Origin: Floridanema aerugineum
GTDB taxonomy: Bacteria > Cyanobacteriota > Cyanobacteriia > Cyanobacteriales > Aerosakkonemataceae
NCBI RefSeq assembly: GCF_041929345.1
Contig: NZ_JBHFNQ010000164.1
Coordinates: 1-64,000, forward strand
Length of the DNA: 64,000 bases
Direction of reading: 5' to 3'
Shown here in pieces: positions 34,901 to 42,281 of the stretch. Every line of letters starts with the position of its first letter. The first letter of the stretch is position 1. Made by a program: the position numbers and the translations under genes. The notes beneath the pieces are model-generated. The model worked only from the letters and a program-made list of their open reading frames with translations, had not been told where the DNA came from and made no database searches.

Positions 34901-35998
34901 TTGCTGATGAAAATCAAAATGAAATAAACCGCCATTATAACGAGGTACTTCTAACCCTGGATCGCCGCGATCGACAATTTGAAACAAATTCAATAAGCGA
35001 TCGTACATTCCCGTCGAAGTTTGGCTCAAATTCCTCTGACGCTCAATAATTTGAGCCACTTCTTGTGTTAACTTAATTAAGCTATAATTTCGATAATCAC
35101 TATCAATGGGTAATAAATTTCTCGCTTCCGCATAAAGCAAAAATAACAGCTTATAAAGAAAAGATAATGTTGCTTCATACACCAGTTCTGATGTTACCTG
35201 TTTTCCCCGTCGGGTAGCATCCGCCACAAAACCACCTGCTAAATCGGGAAAAAGGCGATCGAACACCAACGCTTTTAACTCATTCCCAACTCGCGTTGCA
35301 TAAGTAGTGCTACCCTCTCGCACTCGTTCTAAAAAATTGCGTCCTTGGGAATCTTTAACAAATGCTTCTTGGCGAAAGAATAACCAAAAATATTTAAATT
35401 GATCTAAATCTTCCGCTTCCAAAAGTTCCACCAAATCCACTTGATAAAACTCCGTCGCTGTGGAAGAAGCTTGTCGATAATATAGTCGCCACTCTCTCCC
35501 ATTGGTTAAAATTCCCCAATCTACCCCAGTACCCGTGAGATAGTTGGTGATTTGAAAAGATGGGTTTTCATTTTTATAAATATCGCGGTTATCATTTTTG
35601 GAAACTTTGCTTAAGGGACGTTCCCAGTATTTAGCTTCTGCGATCGCACTTACCCGCGCATAAAATGCTGTTTCATTACTTTGTAAAGGATAGGCAGTAT
35701 CGCGATCGTTTTCATTATTAAATAAAGCATAATCCGGTCTTTCTGCCCTACCTTTACCGCGAGTCATCACCTGGGGAATATGACTAAATCCCAAAAGATC
35801 TAAAGCAGGTTTAATAAATATATCCTCTGTTTGTGCTTCACTCAGCGTTGGCAACAAAGATTTTTTAGAAATATAAAGACTTTGTAACTTTTGAAAATCC
35901 GCAGATACATTTATTTGCCATTCCGAGCATTCCTTCAGCCGATTATTAAGATAATGCTGCGAAAAAAGCGGTTTGTTTGGTTTTTGCCCATCTGCCAT
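31982..35998 (-). CDS. Fused restriction-modification enzyme (type IIG-like, N6-adenine methylase)
   Basis: 1338 residues. The N-terminal region has a likely PD-(D/E)xK nuclease (RPDYALFN near 88 and AIAEAKYW near 118). After a helical part comes a gamma-class adenine methylase with SAM motif DPAMGSGHFLVEA (about 540-552), GVDLNPMAVELAK, and catalytic motif NPPYG (about 815-819). A TaqI-type specificity region follows, ending in DQIVYKLYGLTEDEIAIVE, common in such proteins. One chain should methylate adenines and cut unmodified DNA. Residues about 430-450 are encoded by an inserted MITE-like repeat, still in frame. No BREX or DISARM genes are nearby. The BrnTA pair follows. Confidence 0.87.
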   Translation of the reverse strand: MADGQKPNKPLFSQHYLNNRLKECSEWQINVSADFQKLQSLYISKKSLLPTLSEAQTEDIFIKPALDLLGFSHIPQVMTRGKGRAERPDYALFNNENDRDTAYPLQSNETAFYARVSAIAEAKYWERPLSKVSKNDNRDIYKNENPSFQITNYLTGTGVDWGILTNGREWRLYYRQASSTATEFYQVDLVELLEAEDLDQFKYFWLFFRQEAFVKDSQGRNFLERVREGSTTYATRVGNELKALVFDRLFPDLAGGFVADATRRGKQVTSELVYEATLSFLYKLLFLLYAEARNLLPIDSDYRNYSLIKLTQEVAQIIERQRNLSQTSTGMYDRLLNLFQIVDRGDPGLEVPRYNGGLFHFDFHQQSDQIEFHANHFLSQFKIADAVLAPVLDRLARFEGQPIDYSFLGVRQLGSIYEGLLEYRVVIDSVGAGLANNSSIKQSISKQNPPSQVSVHLENDKGERKATGSYYTPEYIVKYIVSHTIKPILEQRKAKFSELMAQISQLQSQLQDKRLGKQSINGLQKDLQRLEREAQSTLLDIKICDPAMGSGHFLVEAVDYLTDELIAILTEYPEHNPVLEMLEQTRQSILGNLEQQGITINPDRLEPTQLLQRVVMKRCIYGVDLNPMAVELAKVSLWLHSFTIGAPLSFLDHHLRCGNSLIGTTAREAEAKMAQEESGQLNLLTGPFVGLLKAAEIMRGVSVLSDATFAEVEQSEKLFRSFDEAAKPFKRLLDIYVSQFFGVKQAKNFLERFGTNAITANPQNMSKADKAVYEEAQKVAEEKHFFHWDLEFPEVFIDLENASWNENAGFDVVVGNPPYGSFFSELEAAYIKENYKYVEYRAESYVSFMERSFSLLICKAGLVSLIVPDNWMYLNFTENLRIALLEQGALKIVVALPSTVFPDATVDTTIYVLEKISIQELQTPKTLVIPYEKDEHLSDIDDTSEKHYYREQSQWLNFYENIINPYLYPAEALILERITNVSSNLCDITTISYGLKAYQKGKGDPPQTRETMESRPFTASAKRDETFNPFFEGQSISRYCINWNHDNWITWGKWLAEPRNQELFKNPRLLFRKVVGTKLFGGFYETEAYSNTLLYIVKLNPSSVYNLKALLTILNSNFIGFIFRKKFAIREDDTFPQILLDDFSAIPIRKINFTTPTDRRQQALENTIALYNQYQTNHNPDLILSQVNHHLSKQPEEADIIHDLLTYLAEQMIELNKQKQAEIKSFLQWLERFIGCPIDTLTNKSKIQNYLGDYYKNEPSLSFDELIEVLKKNKKKLKIDPVGRKDQQTLEKEYQASLDTLQPIKMQLTQCDKLIDQIVYKLYGLTEDEIAIVEGRSN
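34647..34711. repeat. MITE-like element inserted in frame inside the restriction-modification gene
   Basis: Plus-strand GGGAGGGCGGGTTTTGTTTA at the left and GCTAAACCCGCCCCTAC at the right form imperfect inverted ends, matching the elements at 1002-1070 and 1153-1218 in both ends and part of the interior (for instance GCAxATAAC and ACAAAACCCGCCC when read on the minus strand). The encoded residues DSVGAGLANNSSIKQSISKQ lie between EYRVVI and VHLENDKGERKATGSYYTP, which are normal for the enzyme family. Confidence 0.75.
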
Positions 35999-36124
35999 GA
36001 TGAAATTCCCTGATTTTTAGTATTCCCATTGTTAATTCGTTGCTTATGATTTAATTTTAGATTCTAGATTACCATCATTATCAAAGCTATATTCTGATAA
36101 TAATGATAATCTACAATCTCCTAT

Positions 36125-36266
36125 TAAGTAGGTAGAGCTAAATAAAGTAAAATAAAGGCGGGCAAGATGCCCACCCCACAAGAAAGTTGAAAATCTTGTG
36201 GGGTGGGCATCTTGCCCGCCCCATTGATAGATGACTATTTTCACTTTATTTATTTGCACCTACTTA
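36125..36266. repeat. 142-bp MITE-like hairpin element
   Basis: Outer inverted ends TAAGTAGG...(AAATAAAG) and CTTTATTTATTTGCACCTACTTA enclose a strong inner hairpin with perfect 26-base arms (36157-36182 and 36195-36220, beginning GGCGGGCAAGATGCCCACCC). It lies between the restriction-modification gene and the lipoxygenase stop codon (36267). The remainder of 35999-36124 is AT-rich and shows no gene. Confidence 0.8.
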
Positions 36267-37901
36267 TCAAATGCTGATGCTGTTAGGAATTAGGTAAGGT
36301 TTGAGGTAGATGTACGGCACTAAACGACTCTTATTGTTGAGGTCTATCTGTCGCTCCACTGCGTTCAAATCCTGCTTAAATTGCTCGACAACAGCCTGGG
36401 CTTTAGGGTCTGAAAAATCATTATCATAGTAACCCAATCTGTCATAGCGGTAAGCAGAAAGGATATATAATATTGTTAGTTGGTCAGCCGCTTGCTTCGG
36501 TGGTGGAAGAAAAGACATCAAACTTTTTTCGTCGGCAATGGAAAGATCTTCTGTAAGTTGTTGATAGGCAGCGAGAGGCATATTAGGAACGAAAGCCATG
36601 TATTCGTATTGGGGGAAGTTCACGGCTGCGTGTTGGGGGCCACAAGTAAAAATAATTGTGGTGACAATATCTATTAATTGATCTACGGTTTCGATGCGAT
36701 CGCGCATACCCTTGATCTTCCCACCTTGGGGCGATGCCAATTCCTGCGCCCAAGCTTGTAATTCCCGATCGTTGCTAATATCTTGCGGCGTTTTGTAGTA
36801 AATTTTCAGATAATTAGAAACGAATTTTTTCAGCGCATTCCACACCAACATCCCATCATCTCGATAGGGATAATGCGGCAATCTTTTCGGATCGTCCATC
36901 CCGCGATTTTTGATTTCCGTCGGGAAGGCAGACCCATCAAAACTCCATTCTTCATAAGAATTTTTCACAATTTGCAGCGACTCTTGTAAAGTTCCCCCTA
37001 GCAAATCATCAACATAGCCACCTCTGTTAATCAAGCGTTTACGAGCTAAATCATTATTAGCCAGCATAAATTGGAAGTGAGGTCTTAACAGTAAACCCAA
37101 GGGATGATTTGACGCTAATTGTCTAGCAGTAGCAACAGCAAATGGTTCCATAACCAAGTGAGTGCGGCACAGATGGCTGCTCATTTCATGGTGATTTCCA
37201 TCAGCAATTTGAACGCAAATCTTGGCTTTAAACCAAGTTAAAGGGTTATCTAAAGGGGTAATGATATTGGTAGTTTTGCCATTTTCCAGGGTAAGCTGGA
37301 TGCCTACGGGTACGAGTTGACCGCGATCGCTATAACCAGAACTTCGCCAGCAAAATAATGCCTTTGGCTTCGGCAGATAACTCTTACCCCGTTCGTAAGT
37401 GCCTCCTTGCACAAAAGAAAGCTTTGTGTAATCAGCTACATACATATTGCCCTTATCCAGTTCTTGCCGTAAATTCAACGATGACCCAAACTTGGTTTGC
37501 AAGCTTTCCAAAGTTTTCGGCGAAATTTCGTTGATACTGCGTAACACCATTGGATTGACTCCGCACAACCTCTGTTCGCAGAACGAATCGTCAGTTTGGT
37601 AGGTCTTGAGCGTTTTCGGTTTGGGTAGGACTGGGAAAAAGTCTTCGTAGTCTTGCAGTTCATCCAAGGGGTCCCAGAGCGATCGCAATCGCACTGCCAA
37701 GGTATTTGCGGGAAGTTCGGATGAAGCTAATAGCCGTTCGGAGATATATTTGCTAGAAAAGTTTTCTCTCTGGGGCAAATTCTTGAGTAGCGACAGGGGA
37801 GATAAATAATTTAAGTCAAATTCATACTCTGCACGATTGCGCTGCAACCAATCAAGGCGTTTTTGGGGTTCGGGGTCATTTTGTGGGAGGTATGTTGTCA
37901 T
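36267..37901 (-). CDS. Lipoxygenase
   Basis: 544 residues, essentially the catalytic domain without an N-terminal PLAT/C2 domain. Iron ligands are visible: HHEMSSHLCRTHLVMEPF contains the two His separated as in H-x4-H-x4-H; GPQHAAVNFPQYEY holds the third His and neighbouring Asn; and the chain ends in PNSISI, whose terminal Ile is the carboxylate ligand. It should dioxygenate polyunsaturated fatty acids to hydroperoxides, leading to oxylipins. Cyanobacterial lipoxygenases of this short form are known. No hydroperoxide lyase or desaturase lies beside it; a repeat-rich 340-base gap and a PucR-type regulator lie upstream. Confidence 0.93.
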   Translation of the reverse strand: MTTYLPQNDPEPQKRLDWLQRNRAEYEFDLNYLSPLSLLKNLPQRENFSSKYISERLLASSELPANTLAVRLRSLWDPLDELQDYEDFFPVLPKPKTLKTYQTDDSFCEQRLCGVNPMVLRSINEISPKTLESLQTKFGSSLNLRQELDKGNMYVADYTKLSFVQGGTYERGKSYLPKPKALFCWRSSGYSDRGQLVPVGIQLTLENGKTTNIITPLDNPLTWFKAKICVQIADGNHHEMSSHLCRTHLVMEPFAVATARQLASNHPLGLLLRPHFQFMLANNDLARKRLINRGGYVDDLLGGTLQESLQIVKNSYEEWSFDGSAFPTEIKNRGMDDPKRLPHYPYRDDGMLVWNALKKFVSNYLKIYYKTPQDISNDRELQAWAQELASPQGGKIKGMRDRIETVDQLIDIVTTIIFTCGPQHAAVNFPQYEYMAFVPNMPLAAYQQLTEDLSIADEKSLMSFLPPPKQAADQLTILYILSAYRYDRLGYYDNDFSDPKAQAVVEQFKQDLNAVERQIDLNNKSRLVPYIYLKPYLIPNSISI

Positions 37902-38240
37902 AATGCCGAATGAATAAAACTAGTGAGTGGTAACTTTTATTAGTAGGCTTAATATATACTCACTCAGTCTGCGCTTCACTCAGGGTTGGCAAAAAATTTT
38001 TTTACATAAATAAATCTTTTTTAACTTTTGATGACAACCCAGAAACCCGGTTTCGCAGAAGTTAAGAGGCAGAGCCTCGTATCCTCGTTCCCTGGTTGAA
38101 CCAGGGAACGAGGTGAAAGGAGGTAGAACTTCCTAGTTGTGCAAGATCTGAGTTGAAGAAACCCGGTTTCTTTGTACCTCTTTTACCGGAAAAGTTCTGT
38201 AACAATCGCCTCTTTGATGCCAAATTTTTGCCATTCTGCT
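37902..38240. repeat. Repeat-rich intergenic region including the GTTCCCTGG palindrome, copy 2
   Basis: No gene is supported in this gap. It contains AGAAACCCGGTTTC (38041-38054) and a related AAACCCGGTTTC copy near 38160, the inverted motif GAGGCAGAGCCTC (38065-38077), the 29-base palindrome CTCGTTCCCTGGTTGAACCA... (38084-38112), and TGCAAGATCT. This is the same assembly as at 18121-18195. Confidence 0.8.
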
Positions 38241-39440
38241 TCAAGATGCTTTTGCCATTGTGCCTTTGCACATTTGTTCAGGACTCTCTCCCAAACATCC
38301 TAATAACAAAGCTAGACGAATTTGCATTGCTTCATCAAATTTTCGGGGGTCGAGTCCGGTTAAAGAAGTTATTTTTTCTAAGCGATAACTCAGGGTATTA
38401 CGATGAATACAAAGTCGCTTCGCTGTGGAGGAAGGACAACAATTTTCTAAGAAAAAAGCATCTAAAGTTTTGATTAATTCAGTCTCTTGCTCTAAAGGAC
38501 TAAGTAAATGCCTTGCCAAATCAATTTTAGTATTTTCATCAGCAATTCCGATAAAAGCTGCTATTCCCAATTCATCTAAACAATGCACTTTGTTTTTGCC
38601 ATGAAACCGCCGCCCCAGGGAAAGTGCTGCACAGGCATCTTGATAAGATTTAGCTAATCCTTGAATTCCCGGATGATGGCGACCAATCCCAATACTAATT
38701 GCTGTTTTTGTATCGGATTTTAATCTTGACATTAAAGCTGAACCTGCCCTTTTTAAGGCTGTTAGATTTGCCCAAGAAGGATTTAACTCGTCTTCGGAAT
38801 TTGCCCAAAGTACTAAATCTTGGGTACTGCTGGCTTTTAAAACTGCTACTTCGCCATTACCAATATAAGCGCAAATGGTATCATTGGGAAGATGGAAAAA
38901 ACTGACAATACTGTTAATAATATGTTGCGCTCTTTGCCAAATCCATTTATCATTAATTTCCTGATTGCTAATAGAAGGTAAAATATAATCGGCGGCATCA
39001 ATTAAAATTACGGCACGGGGTCGGGTGAAGTCCATTCCTAATATTTGACCTTGGCGTAAAATGTCTGTTTCGTTAATAATTGCGCCGCTAAGTAGGTCGT
39101 GAATAAACTTATTTTTTAGCTCATATTGAGCAGGTAATTGACCGACTGCTACTGTTTGATTGACGATCATTTCTACCAGCATTTGTGCTAATCGTGGAGA
39201 AATGTTTTCGCCTTCTTCGGTTTTGGCAATGATTACTTCACCTGTATCATTAGCAATTTTAATGGGGATGCGGATTGAAGGATTTACTGTGGTAAATTGG
39301 GAATAAAGTGTGTGACTGGGAGTTTGCGCGATCGCATCTCCCCCCCCATCCACCACTAACACCGAAGCACACAAAAGTTCGGCAACTCTCTCACTTAAAA
39401 TATTCGCAATCCGTTGAAACTGTTTAGTTACTGTCTTCAA
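38241..39440 (-). CDS. PucR/CdaR-type transcriptional regulator
   Basis: 400 residues if translation starts at the TTG at 39440, chosen because it follows a near-perfect Shine-Dalgarno sequence AGGGGGTGA at 5-base spacing. An ATG at 39506 is in frame, but the first 20 codons would be translated REP sequence. An N-terminal CdaR-like sensory region (about 1-110, VAELLCASVLVVDGG and SIRIPIKIANDTGEVIIAK) is followed by a GGDEF-like CdaR middle domain (about 135-290) and a C-terminal HTH_30 DNA-binding domain (STAKRLCIHRNTLSYRLEKI). The effector is unknown; possible targets are the adjacent GT9 genes or the lipoxygenase. Confidence 0.82.
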   Translation of the reverse strand: MKTVTKQFQRIANILSERVAELLCASVLVVDGGGDAIAQTPSHTLYSQFTTVNPSIRIPIKIANDTGEVIIAKTEEGENISPRLAQMLVEMIVNQTVAVGQLPAQYELKNKFIHDLLSGAIINETDILRQGQILGMDFTRPRAVILIDAADYILPSISNQEINDKWIWQRAQHIINSIVSFFHLPNDTICAYIGNGEVAVLKASSTQDLVLWANSEDELNPSWANLTALKRAGSALMSRLKSDTKTAISIGIGRHHPGIQGLAKSYQDACAALSLGRRFHGKNKVHCLDELGIAAFIGIADENTKIDLARHLLSPLEQETELIKTLDAFFLENCCPSSTAKRLCIHRNTLSYRLEKITSLTGLDPRKFDEAMQIRLALLLGCLGESPEQMCKGTMAKAS

Positions 39441-39463
39441 GTAATTCACCCCCTTAATTACCC

Positions 39464-39581
39464 TATTCGTAGGGTGCGTTAGCAATAGCGTAACGCACCA
39501 TCCCAAAAGATTCTTCCAACTCTATTCGTAGGGTGCGTTAGCAATAGCGTAACGCACCATCCCAAAAGATTCTTCCAACAA
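39464..39581. repeat. 59-bp direct tandem duplication carrying a REP palindrome
   Basis: TATTCGTAGGGTGCGTTAGC begins at 39464 and again at 39523, and the following CAATAGCGTAACGCACCATC, CCAAAAGATTCTTCCAAC is identical in both, giving a 59-bp period. Each unit holds one REP palindrome (39469-39499 and 39528-39558) plus the last codons of the GT9 gene. Confidence 0.9.
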
Positions 39582-40631
39582 TTTCACCGCTTCCCTAACA
39601 ACTTCATCAGGCGAAATATCCAAACATTCCATTTGATAAGGACATTCAAATCCATAACAAGGAGAACATTCTGTAAAACGGCGTAAAAGCTTAGTTGGGG
39701 CATTTCTTGGTTGCCATTGACTTTCTAATTCAGTCCCGGAATATAAAACTACCATTGGTTTTAAGAAAGCATCAGCAATGTGCATTGTTCCCGAATTATT
39801 AGCTATTACTAAACTACTACGTTTAACAATTGCTGCTAGTTCTGGAATCGAAGTTTTTCCGACTAAAGAAACTATGTTTCGATTGTTCAAAATAGGTTTG
39901 AATAAATCAGTTTCTCGATCGCTTCCCACCACCACAACCTTTAACTTACTTTCCGCTGCCAACATTGACGCGACAGTAGCAAAACGCTGGATATCATAGC
40001 GACGAGCCGCACAACTAGCACCGGGAGCTAAAATAATAAAAGGCTGATTTGGGGTAAGATCTACATTTAATAGTAAGCGATCGCCATTCTTTTGCATTTC
40101 CTCAGTTACAGCTAATTCCAAATGACGACCTTCAGGTATGAAACCAGCAGATTCTAACAGGAATAAATTGCGATCGACTTGATGACAACCATCTGGTAAC
40201 GGTTTCACCCATTGAGAAAGCACACTACCGCCAAACTCTTTTGATTGACCAATTCTTAACGGAATTCCAGCCAAATAACAAATATATGCTGGCGGATAAG
40301 GTGACTGAGAAAAACTCGTAAAAATTAGCGCCGCATCGAAATTTTCCGCCTCAATTTTGGCAATTAAACTTTCTTCCCTAGCGGGAGCTAAAGGCATCAC
40401 CCAACTAGCATCTTGCCAAACAACTCGCTGGACAATTACCCGATCGACCCCAGGTAATAAAGGCGCAACTTGACTGCCAGCGGGAGATGCCATTAAAGTA
40501 ATTGACGCATTTGGTAAATGAGAATGCAAAATCCTTAAAGCCGGACTAAGCATTACCACATCACCGATATTATCTAAGCGAATTACCAGAATCCGGCGGG
40601 CATTTTGCCATTCAATTGGTAACATTGGCAT
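39522..40631 (-). CDS. Glycosyltransferase family 9 (heptosyltransferase-like) protein
   Basis: 369 residues. ILVIRLDNIGDVVMLSPALRIL opens the protein, and FIILAPGASCAARRYD plus LVIANNSGTMHIADAFLKPMV mark the donor half. The Cys motif CSPCYGFECPYQMEC is retained. It is closest in pattern to the GT9 at 24599 (GDV type, FDAALIFTSFSQ also shared). The last 15 residues or so (GMVRYAIANAPYE) are encoded by a REP palindrome. It forms a two-gene set with the GT9 directly upstream, 20 bases away. Confidence 0.87.
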   Translation of the reverse strand: MPMLPIEWQNARRILVIRLDNIGDVVMLSPALRILHSHLPNASITLMASPAGSQVAPLLPGVDRVIVQRVVWQDASWVMPLAPAREESLIAKIEAENFDAALIFTSFSQSPYPPAYICYLAGIPLRIGQSKEFGGSVLSQWVKPLPDGCHQVDRNLFLLESAGFIPEGRHLELAVTEEMQKNGDRLLLNVDLTPNQPFIILAPGASCAARRYDIQRFATVASMLAAESKLKVVVVGSDRETDLFKPILNNRNIVSLVGKTSIPELAAIVKRSSLVIANNSGTMHIADAFLKPMVVLYSGTELESQWQPRNAPTKLLRRFTECSPCYGFECPYQMECLDISPDEVVREAVKLLEESFGMVRYAIANAPYE

Positions 40632-40651
40632 CTCCTTTGGCGAGACAGGAA

Positions 40652-41728
40652 TTAAATTTTAGATTGGAGATTTTTCAGCGAAATTCCCTCCTCTTCCTTT
40701 CCTTCCATAACTAAATCAAAAGCTTGAGCAATTACCATCTCTGGGGAAATTCCTGAAGTATCGTAAATGGCGCGATGGAGAACATCATTTAATGGTGCCC
40801 AGCGATCGGGATCTGAGATCGTAAACACCACCACACTAGGAACTTTTAAAGCCGCTGCTAAATGAGAAACTCCAGTATCATTGCAAACCACCAACCGGGC
40901 GCGGGTTAACAAAGTTGCCAAAGCACCCAAATTAGTGCGACCTGCTAAATTCAAACTATCAGCTTGCATCTTAGCGGCTACTGATTTAGTTAACTCGATT
41001 TCGTGCTGCGAACCTGTGAGTACCACTCGTAAACCTAAACTCGCCAACTCATCTGCCACCTGTGCAAAACCAGCGGGCGACCAACAACGTAGCGGTGTAC
41101 TCGCACCCGGATGAATGCAAACAAATTCGCCTTCCCGTAATTCTTGCGCTTCGGGAATTTCTCGCAGTGCTTGTCTGTCTTCCTCCAACAAGGGAAACTC
41201 CAACTCCTCTCCTTGGGAAGGCACCCCGATATATTCTAAAAGCCTTAAATAACGCCGCACTTCTGATTCATGGGCGAGGTAAGGCAAAAAAGAACTTTCT
41301 TCTGGGCAATATTCCCCAGGTGCGAAAAACCCCGCACAGACACGGGCAGCAAACAGTTTAATCAGGGGATTAGTGACTGTACCGCTACCGTGCATTTGCA
41401 TTGCCAAGTCAAACTTCTGACTTTGGACATATTGCAAAAACAGGGGAATTTGTTCGAGTTGGGGTGTTAACTCCGGTAATCCCGGAAAACCGGGAAATTC
41501 CCAGAGTTCATCGAGATAATGACGGAAGCGATCGAACAATGGTTTAATCTGCGACGATCCAATCAGGATAATTTTCGCCTCTGGAAACGCAGCACGTAGC
41601 GATCGCCAGGTCGGGACAGCGCAAAGAAAATCACCCAGTCCTACCAAAGCACGTAAAACCACTATCCGCTGGGGACGAAACTGTAAGGTTTTAACAGAAT
41701 GGAAGAAACGTTCAGGAATCTGATTCAC
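40652..41728 (-). CDS. Glycosyltransferase family 9 (heptosyltransferase-like) protein
   Basis: 358 residues. It starts after a basic leader with IVVLRALVGLGDFLCAVPTWRSL, has FDLAMQMHGSGTVTNP like the GT9 at 12588, FVCIHPGASTPLRCWS, and LVVCNDTGVSHLAAALKVPSV as the donor-site signature. The four-Cys C-terminal motif seen in the other GT9 proteins is missing. The first gene of a GT9 pair, separated from the main glycan locus by the restriction and lipoxygenase genes, which suggests that these were inserted or that the two glycan sets are related by duplication. Confidence 0.87.
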   Translation of the reverse strand: MNQIPERFFHSVKTLQFRPQRIVVLRALVGLGDFLCAVPTWRSLRAAFPEAKIILIGSSQIKPLFDRFRHYLDELWEFPGFPGLPELTPQLEQIPLFLQYVQSQKFDLAMQMHGSGTVTNPLIKLFAARVCAGFFAPGEYCPEESSFLPYLAHESEVRRYLRLLEYIGVPSQGEELEFPLLEEDRQALREIPEAQELREGEFVCIHPGASTPLRCWSPAGFAQVADELASLGLRVVLTGSQHEIELTKSVAAKMQADSLNLAGRTNLGALATLLTRARLVVCNDTGVSHLAAALKVPSVVVFTISDPDRWAPLNDVLHRAIYDTSGISPEMVIAQAFDLVMEGKEEEGISLKNLQSKI

Positions 41729-42023
41729 ACTTAACAGCTGGTAAAAACATCAATAGGACAAAGTTAACCCAAGAGGCTATTGACCGACAAAGCCAAAATA
41801 CCCTTGAGTAACAAGCGTGAAATTCTTTACTGTTAAGCAAAATAGCCCCTAAACACCGCCTCTACTTCTACCTCAAGAGTTAACTTTTCTCAACAACCCA
41901 AACTAATTTTTGGTTGGAACGTATTGTAAATCACACAACAGAGGAGAGATGGGGAGGTAGGGAGATGGGCAGGGCTAATTCATGTTCGGAGGAGAAAATC
42001 ATTTAAGTGGAACAGGACTGACA

Positions 42024-42079
42024 CAGAACATCTAAATGTAGGGGTAATTCATGAATTACCCCTACATTTAGATGTTCTG
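42024..42079. repeat. 56-bp perfect palindrome
   Basis: From 42024 the sequence CAGAACATCTAAATGTAGGG reads symmetrically about the centre ATGAATTCAT-like core (TTCATGAA) to CCCTACATTTAGATGTTCTG ending at 42079. There is no spacer loop. Partly complementary CTGACA / TGTCAG flanks extend the stem with a small bulge. It lies in the 550-base gene-free gap 41729-42281. Confidence 0.92.
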
Positions 42080-42102
42080 CCTCTGTCAGATTTTTCCCCA
42101 AG

Positions 42103-42174
42103 AGTCCCAAGAGTCCCAAGAGTCCCAAGAGTCCCAAGAGTCCCAAGAGTCCCAAGAGTCCCAAGAGTCCCAAA
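42103..42174. repeat. 9-bp tandem repeat (AGTCCCAAG)n, eight copies
   Basis: Eight consecutive AGTCCCAAG units (the last one AGTCCCAAA) directly follow the palindrome. Reading frames through it encode ESQ or LGL tripeptide repeats and are not genes. Length variation by slippage is expected. Confidence 0.95.
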
Positions 42175-42281
42175 AGTTCCCCCGGCCCTCTTTCTCTAGG
42201 ATCTGTACCAGGAAACACAAAAGTTTTAAGCTAATAACTGTGTTAATCGCAAAGTAAATTAAAGTTATCTAGATAACAATT

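Noticed and set aside
31982..35998. BREX PglX
   Set aside because: The methylase motifs fit, but the N-terminal nuclease-like motifs and absence of other BREX genes favour a type IIG-like fused enzyme.
36044..36259. 71-codon minus-strand frame
   Set aside because: It is translated MITE-like hairpin sequence.
42003..42257. Plus- and minus-strand frames with ESQ or LGL peptide repeats
   Set aside because: They arise from the 9-bp tandem repeat next to the palindrome, not from a gene.
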